64,000 nucleotides of DNA from Limnephilus marmoratus (GCA_917880885.1 OU862934.1:28194734-28258733); one strand, 5' to 3'. Shown: positions 1 through 10,972, counted from the stretch's first letter. The notes: generated by a model from the sequence alone, not told the origin. Numbers and translations are program-made.

Positions 1-1228
1 TACGAAATCTAGCGCCCTGTGCAGTAGGTACCGATGGCGCCCCCCCCCCCCCCTACATTTTTATTTTGATTAAAAATTCGTTTACCCCAATTTTTTTTTT
101 TTTTATTTAATTTTTTTTTTTACACTAATTTATCAAATAAAATCAAGACATATAAAGGGTGTAACCCTATCTAAAGTTTTCGAATAAATAAGCCACGATC
201 TATGTAATTCTTCTCCATTCGGCAGTTTCTTGTAATAATACTCAGTATTAAATTTACGCTTGTTCGTAATAGGAAAATCAAAACCTTTCAATTGTACAGG
301 ACCTTCCTGAACTAATAAACTAATGGAATTTTGAGTTTTGAAACGAGTTTTTTTATGTCATTATGCTCTTTAATTCTAAGTTTTAGATTCTGCGAGCCTG
401 AAAGTTTTTTTTTAATTATTGTTCTATTCATTGTAATCCACAATCCACAACCTCTAACAACCAATAGAAATTTAGTTATTAATTAAAAAATCTAAACTAA
501 TCTAACCTCAAATTTGTACCTTGCATTTCCATTTCCCCTGTGTTCTGTGTTGAGCGAACAAACACGAACGTATCTATGGTATCAACGGCTTACGAAAGAC
601 GCTTACACTGATTATTACTGACTGTAAAATAATAAATCTAATAGAAATTAATTATAGGTACATTTAACGAACTTCAACTGTCAAATCAATGATGAAACTG
701 TCAACAAGTTGCAAACTTGCAAACCGTGCGATGTTTATGCTAATGAAATTTTGAATTTACTGAAGATTTCATAAGAAAATGGTCTTTAAGTCCCTTCTCC
801 TAGAGATTTAAATCGTACAAAAGCATTTTGAAAGGCGCCGTCTGTTTGTTTGTTCTCTTGAATAAAAGTACGGCGCTGTGATTGGTTAATGAATTTGGAT
901 CGCACTCATTCGTCGTAAAAGACGGTAAAAGATATATGGAAAAATAGATCTTACGTTTAAACTAAATATATGGAATTTATAAAAAAAATTCTGTAACTGA
1001 CTATAAATTCGTAAATCGTTGAATTTCGTTGAATTCAAACCAGATGCGTGCTCAGTCTGTATCTTTGGAAAGTGTTGCTAGAGCGTAATAATTATTTCGT
1101 ACTATGGGTAATTTTTAAACGATTCAGGGAATATTATAACAAATTTTTAATACAATATTTATTTTCTCACGGCGCCCCTTCGGAGTTGGCGCCAGGTTTT
1201 TTGCACGTTTTTGAACGTATGGCAGATC
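1..1228. other. No gene seen
   Basis: AT-rich sequence with C and T homopolymer runs near the start (about 41-120). No exon with convincing splice sites, no RNA gene and no recognised repeat was seen. Confidence 0.5.
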
Positions 1229-2055
1229 CGGCGCTGAGCCTAGTGATTCCGTATTTTTTGTGGGATCGTTATTGGATGACGGAAGTTATCTCCTGTCAGA
1301 TTTGTGTGATTTTTACATATATACTGTTACGTATTTTAGTTTAGATCGTTTTAAACACGAATTTCTGCAAGTACGCATGATTATTTATTCATTTAATGTA
1401 CGTTGTACATAGAAAAAGCAAATAACAGCCATAAAAATCACACAAATCTGACAGGAGATAACGCCCGTTATCCAATAACGATCTCACAAAAAATGGAGGC
1501 ATCTACTAATATCTACAGGAATTCCAAAAACTGAAAAAATCGAACTAATATCTATGAGAACCAAAGTGTTGACGAATATCTACAGCTCAAACTGTTGACT
1601 AATATCTATGAGAACCAAAGTGTTGACGAATATCTACAGCTCAAATTGCTGACTAATATCTATGAGAATCAAAATGTTGACGAATATCTACAGCACTGGC
1701 AGAGGTTGGATTTGCAATTATGTATAGCATATTGGAATAACGTAATATTGCGTATGCAGTTTAAAAAACTTAATTTATGTAAGTATGTATGTAAAAATCC
1801 CTAATATCGGACTATTGGACACATTTAGCTGATTAGTCCAGCCTACGCTCTGTAGATAATAGTTCAACCTACGCTCTGTAGATATTAGTCAACACTGGGA
1901 CCGTCATAGATATTCGTGCGACCTTAGCTCTGTAGATATTAGTCAGCACTCTGAAGTTCGTAGATATTAGTTCAACATAGCTGTAGATATTCGTCCGACA
2001 TACAGGCTGTAGATATTAGTATCTGGAGTCCAAAAAATACGGAATCGCTAGGTAG
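1229..2055. mobile_element. Fold-back element with internal short repeats
   Basis: The ends are inverted copies of TAGTGATTCCGTATTTTTTG (about 1240 on + and 2030-2050 on the other strand). Inside, a further inverted pair, about 1255-1315 against 1430-1495, carries GACAGGAGATAAC. Between lie three tandem 54-bp units (1543-1700) built from two ACGAATATCTA/ACTAATATCTA half-units; degenerate copies in the opposite orientation follow at 1840-2030. No coding frame resembles a transposase, so this looks non-autonomous, of Foldback type. Confidence 0.65.
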
Positions 2056-2204
2056 GACTGTGTAAAAAAAATGGTTTCATTCTGAGTTGTCCGGTCACCA
2101 GTTTTTCTAATATGTTTTCAACCAGGTTGAAAAACGTAGTTGATAATTTAACATACAAACTGTATAAAACAGTTTCATATTAAATGCTGTATCTCCGCCA
2201 ATTA

Positions 2205-2506
2205 GGGGACACCCATAAATTACGTCACACGAATTTTATGATTTTTTTACCACTCTCGACCCCCCCCCCCCCCCCCGTCCCTGTCACTCATCGTCACATT
2301 TGTGAGACCCCCTCCCCACTAGTGTGATGTCACATATTATGAAATTTTACATCTAAAAATAATCAAAACACTAGTTCTAAATTTTTTTCATGTGATGTCA
2401 CAGAGCTGATGACCCCCCCATATCCCTTGTCACACAATGTCACCATTTTCTACTCTTCTCCCCCCCCCCCCCCCCTAAAGGTGTGACGTAATTTATGGAT
2501 GGCCCC
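2205..2506. mobile_element. MITE, PIF/Harbinger-like (TTA duplication)
   Basis: About 25-bp terminal inverted repeats beginning GGGG and containing ATAAATTACGTCACAC, mirrored by GTGTGACGTAATTTAT at the other end. TTA flanks both sides. The interior is C-run rich, with no coding capacity. The 3-bp TTA/TAA duplication is what PIF/Harbinger elements make. Confidence 0.7.
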
Positions 2507-2830
2507 TTATACGAATTTCCTTTTAAAATTTTGTGAGAGCATTATTAACATTATTAACAATTGCATCTTTCCGAAAATGGAATAAAAAAAAATATACTTT
2601 TTTTACAATGTCCTGGTGTTTAGCTTTGTTTAGGATTTGATCAAGGGAACATGGAGGCATTTGGACCCCCCCCCAGAACCATAGGCCCGCGTGAACTGAA
2701 TAAAAAGCTTGTAAAATTACATAATCTTCTTAAACTAGGGGGGAGGTGGGGGGGCACATTCAGCTTTGCTGCCTAGGGTCTATGGTGGGCTTAGTCAAAA
2801 TTCCTAGCTCACAAGGCCGGGACACTCATT

Positions 2831-3220
2831 AAGGCTCCGCAACCGGGCCCGAAAAGAAGGGAGAGATACGAAATTACGAGTGTTAGAGGAGAGCGCTAAC
2901 ATTAACAGCGACAAAATCGATGCGAAAATGTTTAATAAAACACGACTCGTTTAAAAAAGAGCAAAAATCTCACAGGAATTATCTTAAACAGATTTTTTCG
3001 TACATATAACTTGTAAAATAACTGAAATAAACGTGTTTATAATAATTTTTGGAGCATACTTTGAGATTTTTTCTATCGAGGGAATTAATTTGCGTTTCGG
3101 CGCCGGCAATGTCTAGATATTATCTTCAAGAATAACGTATATTTTTTTAAGAGCTTTAAAACTTACCGTGTTTAAGGGAAATATGTAATAAATCGGTACA
3201 AATCCGGGTTGCGGGCCCTT
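2831..3220. mobile_element. Probable MITE
   Basis: The ends AAGGCTCCGCAACCGGGCCC and (reverse complement) AAGGGCCCGCAACCCGGATT form imperfect terminal inverted repeats of about 20 bp. No coding frame. Beside it, at 3224-3343, a smaller inverted pair based on ATCAGCCTCCTAACTTGTA encloses an AT-rich loop and may be a second small element. Confidence 0.45.
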
Positions 3221-3744
3221 ATAATCAGCCTCCTAACTTGTACGGGATCCCACAAAAATTCTCATTTTACTTTATTATTTATTTATTCTTATTTATTAAA
3301 TTAATTTTTTTGGAGGTTCTCATACAAGTTAGAAGGCTGATTGGATTCAGTGTCCCCCGTCCTTGTGATCTAGGAGGTTTTTCTTAATCCGCCACTGGTA
3401 AAACAGAATGTCCCTTTGCTTGTATCGCATTGCACATCATATTATGAAATTCAATAAAACCATTTGTTCATGAGTCGCCTTGAACTGCAGACTTCTTTAG
3501 TCCAAGAATTCAGGAAAATATTGATTATTTCTATAATATGAATATAATGATAGGCAATTAACTTCCCTAGTGTCTACTATTATATTATCTTATTGACAAT
3601 ATATAATTATAATGGCATTGAGTTTTGGACTTTGAATTATACTTGCATTAACGATAAAAATTATGAAATTAATTTTTTTTAGATACTTGTCCAACAGTAG
3701 CTGCTTTTAGTATTCTCATGTTTACAGAACAGCAACGGTACAAA

Positions 3745-3990
3745 AAGGTAATAACGTAATCAATACATATTATAAAAGAAAGTGTGTGTCCCGCTAAAAC
3801 TTAGAAACGAGTTCTGTGATGATCAAGGGAGTTATATGGTGTGGTAGCCCTCTATGGAGAAGCTTTCCGTTTTTACCTGAAGGGCTTGCTTTTAAAGATA
3901 TAAGGGCTGGAAGTTTCGCCCTCTAGAAATTTCTAGAAGAGTCCAGAGCATTCGAGAGTATTCGAAGAGGGTATAACAACAGTCAAAGTA
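3745..3990 (-). repeat. Dispersed repeat, partial copy of the 30597-31110 element
   Basis: Inverted relative to 30955-31110. Shared blocks include a TACATATTATAAAAGAAAGTG end, a block around GGGAGTTATATGGTGTGGTA and a TTTCGCCCTCTAG block. After the last block come a few TTC/GAA-type repeats (CATTCGAGAGTATTCGAAGAG), a short degenerate version of the long array in the other copy. Confidence 0.6.
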
Positions 3991-4147
3991 TATTACGAAA
4001 ATAATGAATTTACGTTATGTGGAAGACAATGAACATGATCGAGCGCCAGAGTTTTTAAACTACAAAACCCAAGTAAAATTACGTACAACAAATGGTAACC
4101 TTGAATATACTAAGATGAATAATATGTTACGAGACAAAACTACATTA

Positions 4148-4315
4148 GGGAACGTACCCATACTACGTGACACGTTTGGGGGGGGGGGGGGGGTCTTCAA
4201 AATGTCACGCTCCATACAAATGAGCGGCGGGTTGCTTAGGATTTTGGTCACCGGGGGGGGGGGGGGGGGGGTTAAAAATTGCAAAAAGTTGGTCACGTAG
4301 TATGGGTACGTTCCC
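4148..4315. mobile_element. MITE, TTA duplication (GGGAACGTACCC ends)
   Basis: Inverted ends GGGAACGTACCCATACTACG, flanked on both sides by TTA. The interior has two G runs separated by an AAATGAGCGGCGGG block. The same family recurs at 28883-29050. Non-coding. Confidence 0.75.
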
Positions 4316-4770
4316 TTACGAAATCGGGACGCCATGGTGTGCTGTAATGTCCTTTCCTTGGGTTGGGCTTGCCTATTTGAAACCGACGCACGGTAGACGC
4401 AGATCGTTTCAGGAACATCTATGCTCCAGTGATGGGGCCAATGCTCTCCGATATTCGTGCTGTATTATCGCATTCGGGGTTGGAAGGTAACGATGTAAAC
4501 AATCATTACAAACTAAAATTACTGATAATGAAAAAAAAATCAAATCACATACATATATTATTAGACAAATTTGTTATTAACTTTGCTGTCACCTCACCTT
4601 TTGCCGTTCCATGTAAAAATAATTTGTAAAAAATTCCCAAATTTCAATTGTTTTTTCAAATTGAAACTTTGGTTTCATAAAGGTGTAAATTTTACTTCTA
4701 TCGAGGTTATCTTTTAGATTTAAATACAGAGCGTGGTATTTTCTCTTTTCAACCCTCTCTCTCTCTGGTT

Positions 4771-5097
4771 TCAATCCTGGGATTGGTTTGCAGCAATTTT
4801 CTTTAGTTTCCTCTTCCATTCTTCCCTGTCTTGTGCGGCTCTTTTGAGGTCTGCATATGATAAGCAGCGCACATCCACCAGCAGGTCCTCCAGGTACTCT
4901 CGGCGTGGGCGTCCCCTAGAGTTTGTCCCCTCGGTCATACCCTCCATTATGGAATGCAAGAGGCCTTCTTGTCGTATTACATGGCCAATCCATCTTGCAC
5001 GCCTTTCGGACAAGGTCCTGAGCAGGTGCCTTCCTCCTTCGATTCTTTGGACCCTGTTTAAATCATATTTCACACTATGATAGTAAGAGAGACACAA
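4771..5097 (-). pseudogene. LINE reverse-transcriptase C-terminal fragment
   Basis: An open frame of about 108 residues with RRARWIGHVIRQEGLLHSIM followed by a RGRPRREYLEDLL stretch. This is the GHV...GRP...Y...D pattern common at the C-terminus of endonuclease/reverse-transcriptase ORFs of insect LINEs. The rest of the element is missing, so it is a dead 3' fragment upstream of the host exons. Confidence 0.6.
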
Positions 5098-5158
5098 AAA
5101 TTTCTATGAGACCTATTTGAGTTGTTCCAAAAAGTTAACAAATTAGCCTGTAGTACCT

Positions 5159-5602
5159 AAAGCCTCGATGACACATGGCGAGTTTACAAGCTACTTACTA
5201 TCTGGGAAATTCACTATCTGTTAGTAAACTCGCCCATCGTCATCGTCAGTGTCATCGTTTTACTTGCTAACTAGCAGCGACTAGCAGATTGTTGACAATC
5301 TACGAAAAAAAGTTGAAAGGTCGTCAACTTTACTCGCCTACACGCTTGCTCGTGATTGGTTTATTTATGTTTCCAACATGGCTTCCGATAAACAGCTAAT
5401 TTCGACTGTCAAACATCTGAAGAATTAGTTCACGCAGGAGTCGTTATTCTTGTTACTGGCGCTAGTAGCGGCCTCAGTTTCCTACGCTACTGAGCGAGTG
5501 GACAGTTTTGTGTGTCATCATGACAATCTCACTCGCCGATTTACCCGCTTTTAAATTTAGTAGATAGTAGCTTGTAAACTCGCCGTGTGTCATCGAGCCT
5601 TA
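5159..5602. mobile_element. MITE with long inverted ends
   Basis: Near-perfect inverted ends of over 35 bp, built on CTCGATGACACATGGCGAG at the left and its mirror at about 5570-5600. The interior has no coding frame. A non-autonomous DNA transposon of unassigned superfamily. Confidence 0.7.
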
Positions 5603-5828
5603 AGAGTACCGTCACCACTTCTTAAACGTGGTAATATTAAAAGAGCCTTAAAGGGTATTTTTAAAAACTATGAATGCCGTTAAAAATGTGTAGAAGATTT
5701 TAAGTCTATTTTTATGATTCTGATCATTATACTAAAAATGTGTAAAAGCCCAGCTGGGTGTGAAAATCAAAATAAATAATGAAATTGATTTTCTAAGTAA
5801 CTAATGGTTTTTTTCTCTTTCTTTTCAG

Positions 5829-5932
5829 ACAATTACCTGTGACTGTGAGGCCACCCCTGCGCTACAGCTGAAGGCATTCAGGCAGAAAGGAGACAAAGTG
5901 GAGGTAGCTCATTACCGGGTCAATGTCAACAA
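5829..5932 (+). CDS. Exon 1 found: SMP-like module, part
   Basis: The acceptor follows a long pyrimidine run ending cttttcag, and the donor is AA|GTGAGT. It opens in phase 0 and leaves two bases (AA), completed to Lys by the next exon. It reads T-I-T-C-D-C-E-A-T-P onward, an alternating beta-strand-like stretch ending in AHYRVNVN, as expected for a strand of an SMP/TULIP lipid-binding barrel. It is a 34-residue fragment, so the domain call rests on its position before the C2 exons and on family knowledge. Earlier exons must exist, but nothing convincing was seen in 1-5800. Confidence 0.85.
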
Positions 5933-6044
5933 GTGAGTCATCATTCTTTGTCATTAAACATCAATATTCTATTCTTTTTCACAAGCCTTCCGGTGTCCAT
6001 CTTAGAACATAGGCCTGCCTTTCAGTGAAAAAAATTATTTTTAA

Positions 6045-6160
6045 TATTTAATTAAATGAAGACTATATAAGCGAAACTCAATCAAAAATCTGGAAACAGA
6101 AAAATCAGAAAAAGATATTGAAAATAAAAATAATATATTCATCCTAGCCTTGCAGAAAAG
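6045..6160 (-). repeat. SINE fragment, inverted partner of 7590-7795
   Basis: Contains GCGAAACTCAATCAAAAATC and GGAAACAGAAAAATCAGAAA, the reverse complement of the tail of the tRNA-like element at 7590-7795. Two SINE copies in opposite orientation therefore flank the mariner and MITE between them. Confidence 0.6.
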
Positions 6161-6283
6161 TCAATAATAGATGTCGCATGTTAAATAAAATGGATAAAGA
6201 TGTAACCAGACACTATCTAGAAAGCATTTAGTTAGGGTTTGAATTTTGCAATCATACATAAAGATAGTAAGTAGCCAATAATA

Positions 6284-7176
6284 TTAGGTCCTTACATATG
6301 AAATTGGCGTTTTGCCGTACTGGCAACTTTGATCTCAAATATCTTCTCTTTGGTTAGGAATTCCAAATTCAAATTTATACAGCTATTTACTCATGTATTT
6401 GAGTTTCGAAAATTATAATTCATTTGTTTTTTCCTTAATTGTTTTTTTTTCTTTGCGTCATTTAGTTTACAAAATGGAAAACTTGAAATATCGCTCGAAG
6501 GATTAATGATGTGTATGGCGACGGTGCCGCAAAAGAAAACACTGTGCGTTTTTGGTTCCAACGTTTTCGTTCTGGAAATTTCGACCTGCAGAACAAGCCC
6601 CGTGGACGGCCGGAGACCAAAGTTGATAATGAAGAATTGAAGGCTATTGTGGAAGCGGATCCATCGCAAACCACGTCCGAGTTAGCTGCAGGCTGCGGTG
6701 TTAGTGATAACTGTTTTAATCCACTTCAAGCAAATTGGGAAGGTAAAAAAGCTTGAAAGGTGGGTACCTCACGAATTGAGTGAAGCAAATCAACAAACGC
6801 GCTTTAGAACGCTAGACCACACACTGCACAACAGACGGCTACCAAATTAGAGGAGCTTCAATTGGAAAGTCTAAGACATCCACCGTACTCTCCGGACCTT
6901 GCCCCAACAGATTACCATTTTTTTCTAAATTTGGTTAACTTCTTGCAAGGGAAAAAATTCAACTCCGATGGGGCAGTCCAAACCGCCTTCAAAGATTTTA
7001 TTGATTCCCGTCCGAATGGTTTTTTTAGTAAAGGAATCGATGAACTACCTATGAGATAGCAAAAGTGCATAGACAGCAATGGTACATACTTTGATTAAAT
7101 AAATATATTATATTTAAAAAAAATCGACTTTATGTTCCTCCCATACAAAATGCCAATTTCATAAATAAGGATCTAA
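6284..7176 (+). mobile_element. Defective mariner (Tc1/mariner superfamily)
   Basis: The inverted ends start TTAGGTCCTTACATATGAAA and TTAGATCCTTATTTATGAAA (reverse complement), between TA dinucleotides. About 893 bp, shorter than a 1.3-kb intact mariner. It lies in the intron between exons 1 and 2 and is non-autonomous. Confidence 0.88.
6462..7060 (+). pseudogene. Mariner transposase remnant
   Basis: The N-terminal part is readable at 6511-6720 (VRFWFQRFRSGNFDLQNKPR, then GRPETKVDNEELKAIVE), the helix-turn-helix region. A C-terminal part at 6862-7059 has the HPPYSPDLAPTDYHFF block, which holds the last catalytic Asp of mariner D,D34D enzymes, then QTAFKDFIDSR. The middle catalytic segment is deleted and frames are shifted, so no active enzyme can be made. 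Confidence 0.88.
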
Positions 7177-7180
7177 TATA

Positions 7181-7571
7181 CAGGGTGTCCGGGGGTAAAG
7201 TGCATTAACTTCGGCAGGTAATTCTACATGATATTGTAAGTAAAAAAGATAAATAACTTTTTTCGAAATTCCAACATTTAGGGGTAGTTTTATGGTAAAA
7301 ACGTAAAATTTGACCGGCGTGCGCGGCCAGCTTTATTATTTTCCACTGTTACGATACGGGCCAGTCACCACCATTTATTGTTGCCACGATCGCGCCCGGC
7401 AGGCTCCCGGCAAGTAAGATCGTACCTCACACTAAGGATTTTTAGTAGGTAGATCTTTTTGTATGGGAAAAAAAATGTTGGAATTTCGAAAAAAGTTATT
7501 AATCTTTTTTACTCCTACCATCATGTAGAATCACCTCCCGAAGTTAATGCACTTTACCCCCGGACACCCTG
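7181..7571. mobile_element. MITE with about 100-bp inverted ends (CAGGGTGTCCGG)
   Basis: Starts CAGGGTGTCCGGGGGTAAAG and ends in the mirror sequence, between TA dinucleotides. The inverted ends run about 100 bp, with a shared CGAAATTCCAACATTT/AATGTTGGAATTTCG block. It abuts the mariner end by only four bases (TATA), so one probably inserted beside the other. The same end motif is seen at 50586-50970. Confidence 0.8.
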
Positions 7572-7589
7572 TATGCGTTAAGAAAATGA

Positions 7590-7795
7590 AGATAATGTGG
7601 GTGGTTCTTAGTCGAAGTACGATACAGTTAAAAATGACCAAATTTGATATCGACACCGTGGCGCAGTGGTTAGCGCGTTTGCCCAAAAAGCAAGAGGTCC
7701 TGGGTTCGAGTCCCAGAGGTGTCAATATCTTTTTCTGATTTTTCTGTTTCCAGATTTTCGATTGAGTTTCGCTATTATTGTCTTCAATTAATTAA
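7590..7795 (+). repeat. tRNA-derived SINE with a near-intact tRNA fold
   Basis: From 7653 to about 7725 the sequence folds as a tRNA: acceptor GACACC/GGTGTC, D stem GCGC/GCGC, anticodon stem TTTGC/GCAAG, T arm CTGGG-TTCGAGT-CCCAG. A-box and B-box promoter elements are therefore present. The anticodon loop reads CCAAAAA, with C instead of the near-universal T before the anticodon, and the body continues into a family-specific tail also seen at 6045-6160 and 61720-61890. Those points favour a SINE over a working tRNA gene. Confidence 0.65.
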
Positions 7796-8039
7796 ATATT
7801 ACAATTTGAGGTTTTACTCATAAAGTAAAAATAAAAATTATTTTTATTTTATTTTATTGATTATTGGACTTAAAGCAATACAATACAAATGTACCTCACC
7901 ATCCAGGAGCACTCCTGTCCCGCTTAAGACCGGTACACAAGGGGGGCACTGATTTGTTAGGACTTGGATCACGTGCTTGGAGATTGGTGTTTAATCGACT
8001 GGTATACATGGCAGTCTAATAAGCCATTGCCTTCAAGCC

Positions 8040-8370
8040 CAAGCCTTCTTCTGGGTTCCTCTTTATTCTTCATGTTTCTTCTCGACTCTTCTTGACTCTC
8101 ATAGTCCCTTGTCACTTCTTGTCTCTCCTTGACTCTTCGCATCTTTTTTTGCTTCTACTGGCTTCCTTCCGCTTTTTCTTGACTCTTCTTGGCTCTCCTA
8201 GATTCTACCTGCATATTTTCGCGTCATCTTGCCTATTTTTTACTACCTCTGGTCCCTTCTTGCTTCTCCTAGAACCTCCTTGTTTCTTCTTGGCTCTTAT
8301 GTCTCTTGTCTCTTTTTGACTCTTTCTGCCTCTTATGACTTTTCTCGGCTCTCATCTTCTTGATTTTTTT
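8040..8370 (+). repeat. Pyrimidine-rich low-complexity tract
   Basis: Degenerate repeats of CTTCTTGACTCT-like units across some 330 bp. No coding feature; frames through it are composition artefacts. Confidence 0.6.
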
Positions 8371-8434
8371 GGTCTTCTAGATTTAAACCTACTTATAAAT
8401 AACTTAAACCGATCTTATAAATAATTGGATAAGT

Positions 8435-8518
8435 TTTAAGATTTTCACGGGCAAAAGCATTTTCGTTATTTGTTTTTGGGGTGTTATGCCGTGTTGCGCT
8501 ACCCCCTTCTTTAGCCTC
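8435..8518 (+). repeat. Half copy of hammerhead-like fold-back family A
   Basis: Carries the arm start (GATTTTCACGGGCAAAAGCA, then GTGTTATGCCGTGTTGCGCT) up to TTTAGCC, where it stops before the ribozyme-like core. A truncated single arm of the family complete at 14772-14975. Confidence 0.7.
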
Positions 8519-8573
8519 CTCCTTTTTTATAAATAATTGTTTGATTCCTATGTATTATAAAATAAAATAGATC

Positions 8574-8620
8574 ACAAATAGTAAAGGCCCTAGAACACTT
8601 TCTTGAGGAATACCGGAAGA
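8574..8620 (-). pseudogene. LINE RT motif scrap (GIPQ...LGPLLF)
   Basis: The minus strand reads G-I-P-Q-E-S-V-L-G-P-L-L-F-V-I-Y, the block 3 motif of non-LTR reverse transcriptases, with no surrounding RT domain. Equivalent scraps lie at 10459-10500, 13060-13110 and 16955-17365. Confidence 0.6.
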
Positions 8621-8739
8621 GGAATTCTGGTACAATAACATTATTACAGTTGGATTTAATTACTTTTTGTCTTTATGTAATATATTAGATGGTTTACGTG
8701 TAGTTACCGTGAGCACTTAGGCCATAGGCCCATTGTGCT

Positions 8740-9060
8740 AACTCCTATTTTACCTCATTCCTTTAACAGTAACCCGGCCCCTTTTATAAAGTTCACCAGG
8801 GTCATCATTGGATATATGGCTATGTCTTCTGGTTCCACAATATGTCTTCTCAGATATCCGAGCCTTGTTTCCACCAGGGTGAGACATTGGCAGCATGGGT
8901 GAATTGGAGTCTTTTCATCCTCTTCACATTTCCTGCATCTATTGGTGCTTTCCACTCTCAACAACTGCATATCTCTTAAAATGGCAGTGTTCTGTTAGTA
9001 TTCCTACCAGTTCCCTCACTGAGTTTCTGTCCATATTGCGTAGTTGTTTTTCATATGTTT
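8740..9060 (-). pseudogene. LINE C-terminal Cys/His fragment
   Basis: The minus strand reads a CRKCEEDEKTPIHPCCQC segment, then TLVETRLGYLRR and a MTLVNFIKGAGLL end. This is the C-terminal zinc-knuckle-like block that follows RT or RNase H in several insect LINEs. It lies just before exon 2 and is an isolated fragment. Confidence 0.6.
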
Positions 9061-9098
9061 ACTTCAACACAAAATACATCTTTTGCATTGCATTTTAG

Positions 9099-9248
9099 AT
9101 TCCGAGCTCGTCTCAATATCCTTTGCGTGACGGACAAGCTGAACGGAGAGCTGCGCTGTGACGGGTGGCCAGATGTAAAGGTGGCCCTTGCCCCCGTGGG
9201 GCCCCTGAGGAATAATCCCGATGAACCACAGCTTCAGGAGGTTATAAG
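9099..9248 (+). CDS. Exon 2: SMP-like module, part
   Basis: Acceptor cattttag, donor ATAAG|GTAATG. It takes one base to finish a Lys codon and leaves AG. It encodes about 50 residues beginning FRARLNILCVTDKL, with a conserved-looking GWPDVKVALAPVGP stretch and an acidic NPDEPQLQEVI end. The codons are G+C rich against a strongly A+T rich intron. Read as the last strands of the SMP module; the sequence shows only that it is a clean coding exon in phase with its neighbours. Confidence 0.88.
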
Positions 9249-9679
9249 GTAATGAGTAATGAGGTTTTTTAACCTAATTCAAATTTGATGTCATTTTATG
9301 TAAATGTGGTACATTCAGTCCTCCATTAAATTTCTGCTCTGTGTTATTTTGGAGCGAAGTGTGCATTAAAAGAACTCGACTTTCGTATGGAAGCAAATCC
9401 GTTTGGAAAATTTTTATGACACCATATCTAGTATTTGAAGGATCCTTTGCCAAACTGTTAAATGTCCACGGAAAGTGATTTTGAGATTTCTGCATTTTGG
9501 GTTTTAAAACTGTAGAAGAAAGTGTAGAAAAAAACACTTCATTTACTTCTCAACACTTGAGAAGTAAATGAAGTATAAATTTTTATATAGTATACGTGTT
9601 ATACCAAAAATTGTATGTATAAAATATGGTTAAATTTATAATCAATTTATAAATTTTTAAAAATGATATAAACCCCAAA

Positions 9680-9860
9680 GTTTCCATTGCAAAAATGATC
9701 ATTGTCCATGTTGACGCACATTTAAAAATGATGATTGTCCGTTTGCTGTTGAAAATAGATTATTGTTCACGTTAACACACATTCAAGAATGACAATTTTC
9801 CAGTATTCAAGAACGATGATTGTCCAATTTATTATTCAAGAACGATGAGTGTCACTCATT
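9680..9860 (+). repeat. Degenerate short tandem repeat
   Basis: Recurring AATGATGATTGTCC-like units (AAAATGATCATTGTCC, AACGATGATTGTCC, AACGATGAGTGTC) separated by 30-60 bp in the intron before exon 3. Function unknown. Confidence 0.4.
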
Positions 9861-10174
9861 TATTTGTGATAATCAGCATTCTAGCCATGTCTTCTTTAGA
9901 AAAGGTTATTTTTCATAGGACTGTGGTGATATTGATTTTTTTAGAAACATACAAAGTTGCTCTGCAAACTAAACTATTGAATGGCATTCATAACTAAAAA
10001 AAATGTGACATTCAACGGTCTTTAAATCAATGTGACGACAAGTGCAGTTCTGCTGAGTTGTTTGGGTTTGAGTGAAGTTTTCCTAATGAGCTTCCCTCTT
10101 ACCAAAAGGATCAAATCAAAACCCAAGTGCTCCGCAAGTCTTTTGGAAAATGTAAATTATTTTTTTATTTCCAG

Positions 10175-10304
10175 TGAAATAGTTGTGAACGCCCTGCGCA
10201 GTACCATGGTGCAGTACAGTCTGGCACATTACCCCACCTGCCCAAGGCTTAGGAGATTCTCTGAGACACCATCACGGACATTACCATTACATTATGATTC
10301 TATG
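10175..10304 (+). CDS. Exon 3: end of SMP-like module and linker to C2
   Basis: Acceptor tttatttccag, donor ATG|GTAAGG. It opens by completing Ser and closes in phase 0. It encodes about 43 residues starting EIVVNALRSTMVQYSL, a probable helix, then a Pro/Arg/Ser-rich segment (CPRLRRFSETPSRTLP) that looks like a flexible, possibly phosphorylated linker before the C2 domain. Confidence 0.85.
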
Positions 10305-10324
10305 GTAAGGAAACTATTTGACTA

Positions 10325-10500
10325 GACAGTATTCCAGTCCCTTTAATAAAGTTTTCCAGGTAATTTCATTGGTTGTTTTACCATGACTCCTGGACCTACA
10401 ACGTATTATTCAACTCCCCTGGCATCTAACCCTTCTTCACATCAAGAAGAGACATTAACGCAATAAGGCAAGACCCAATACGGTGCCTTGTGTTACTCCA
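10325..10500 (-). pseudogene. LINE scraps (C-terminal piece and RT motif)
   Basis: Right after exon 3, a short copy of the 8740-9060 type C-terminal block (10325-10440) is followed by a minus-strand RT block 3 remnant (G-V-T-Q-G-T-V-L-G-L-A-L-L, 10459-10500). The same pair of pieces, in the same order, occurs at 8574-9060 and 13060-13330. Confidence 0.5.
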
Positions 10501-10569
10501 ATTTTTATGTAAATATTTCAAATCTTGAAAATAGCTTCCACAAGTACTCAGTCCGTAGTGCTACCTCCC

Positions 10570-10850
10570 ATGATTTGCCTTATTCTCTTGACAGTAGCCT
10601 AAGTCCTTTTGATAAAGTTCAGCAAGGTTGCCATTGAGTGTTTAGCCATGCCATCTGTTTCCATAGCATGGTATTCAACTCCCACATCTCTGAGTCTTCT
10701 TCATATATGATGGGTATTTCTTCATTCTCTTCACATTTTGCTATAACTATTTTTGCACTCTCAACAGCTGCACATATCAAGTATATGTCTACTAACTCCC
10801 TTAGTGAGTTTCTATCCGCATTGAGTAGTTTCCAGTCTCACTTGGATTTT
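10570..10850 (-). pseudogene. LINE C-terminal fragment
   Basis: Aligns by eye with 8740-9060: GATAAAGTTCA, CATGCCATCTGTTTCCA, CTCTTCACATTTTGC, CACTCTCAACAGCTGCA and GTGAGTTTCTATCC recur in order. More decayed than the 8740 copy and without a long frame. Confidence 0.5.
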
Positions 10851-10972
10851 GAACCTTCTATGAGAACTTTCTACTGTCTCATTTATGGTCCTCTTGGCTT
10901 CCTCAGTGTTTTCTACCCATATTGCACAGTTTCCTAGCTCATGCGAGGTTTGAAATCTTTTTCTCCTTCCAG

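Noticed and set aside
4004..4335. Overlapping open frames on both strands with poly-Gly or poly-Pro
   Set aside because: They arise from G runs in the MITE at 4148-4315; neither has splice or coding support.
7653..7728. Functional tRNA gene
   Set aside because: C at position 33, anticodon AAA, related dispersed copies and a family tail point to a SINE head.
8092..8319. 75-residue hydrophobic frame
   Set aside because: Artefact of the CTTCTTGACTCT-type low-complexity tract.
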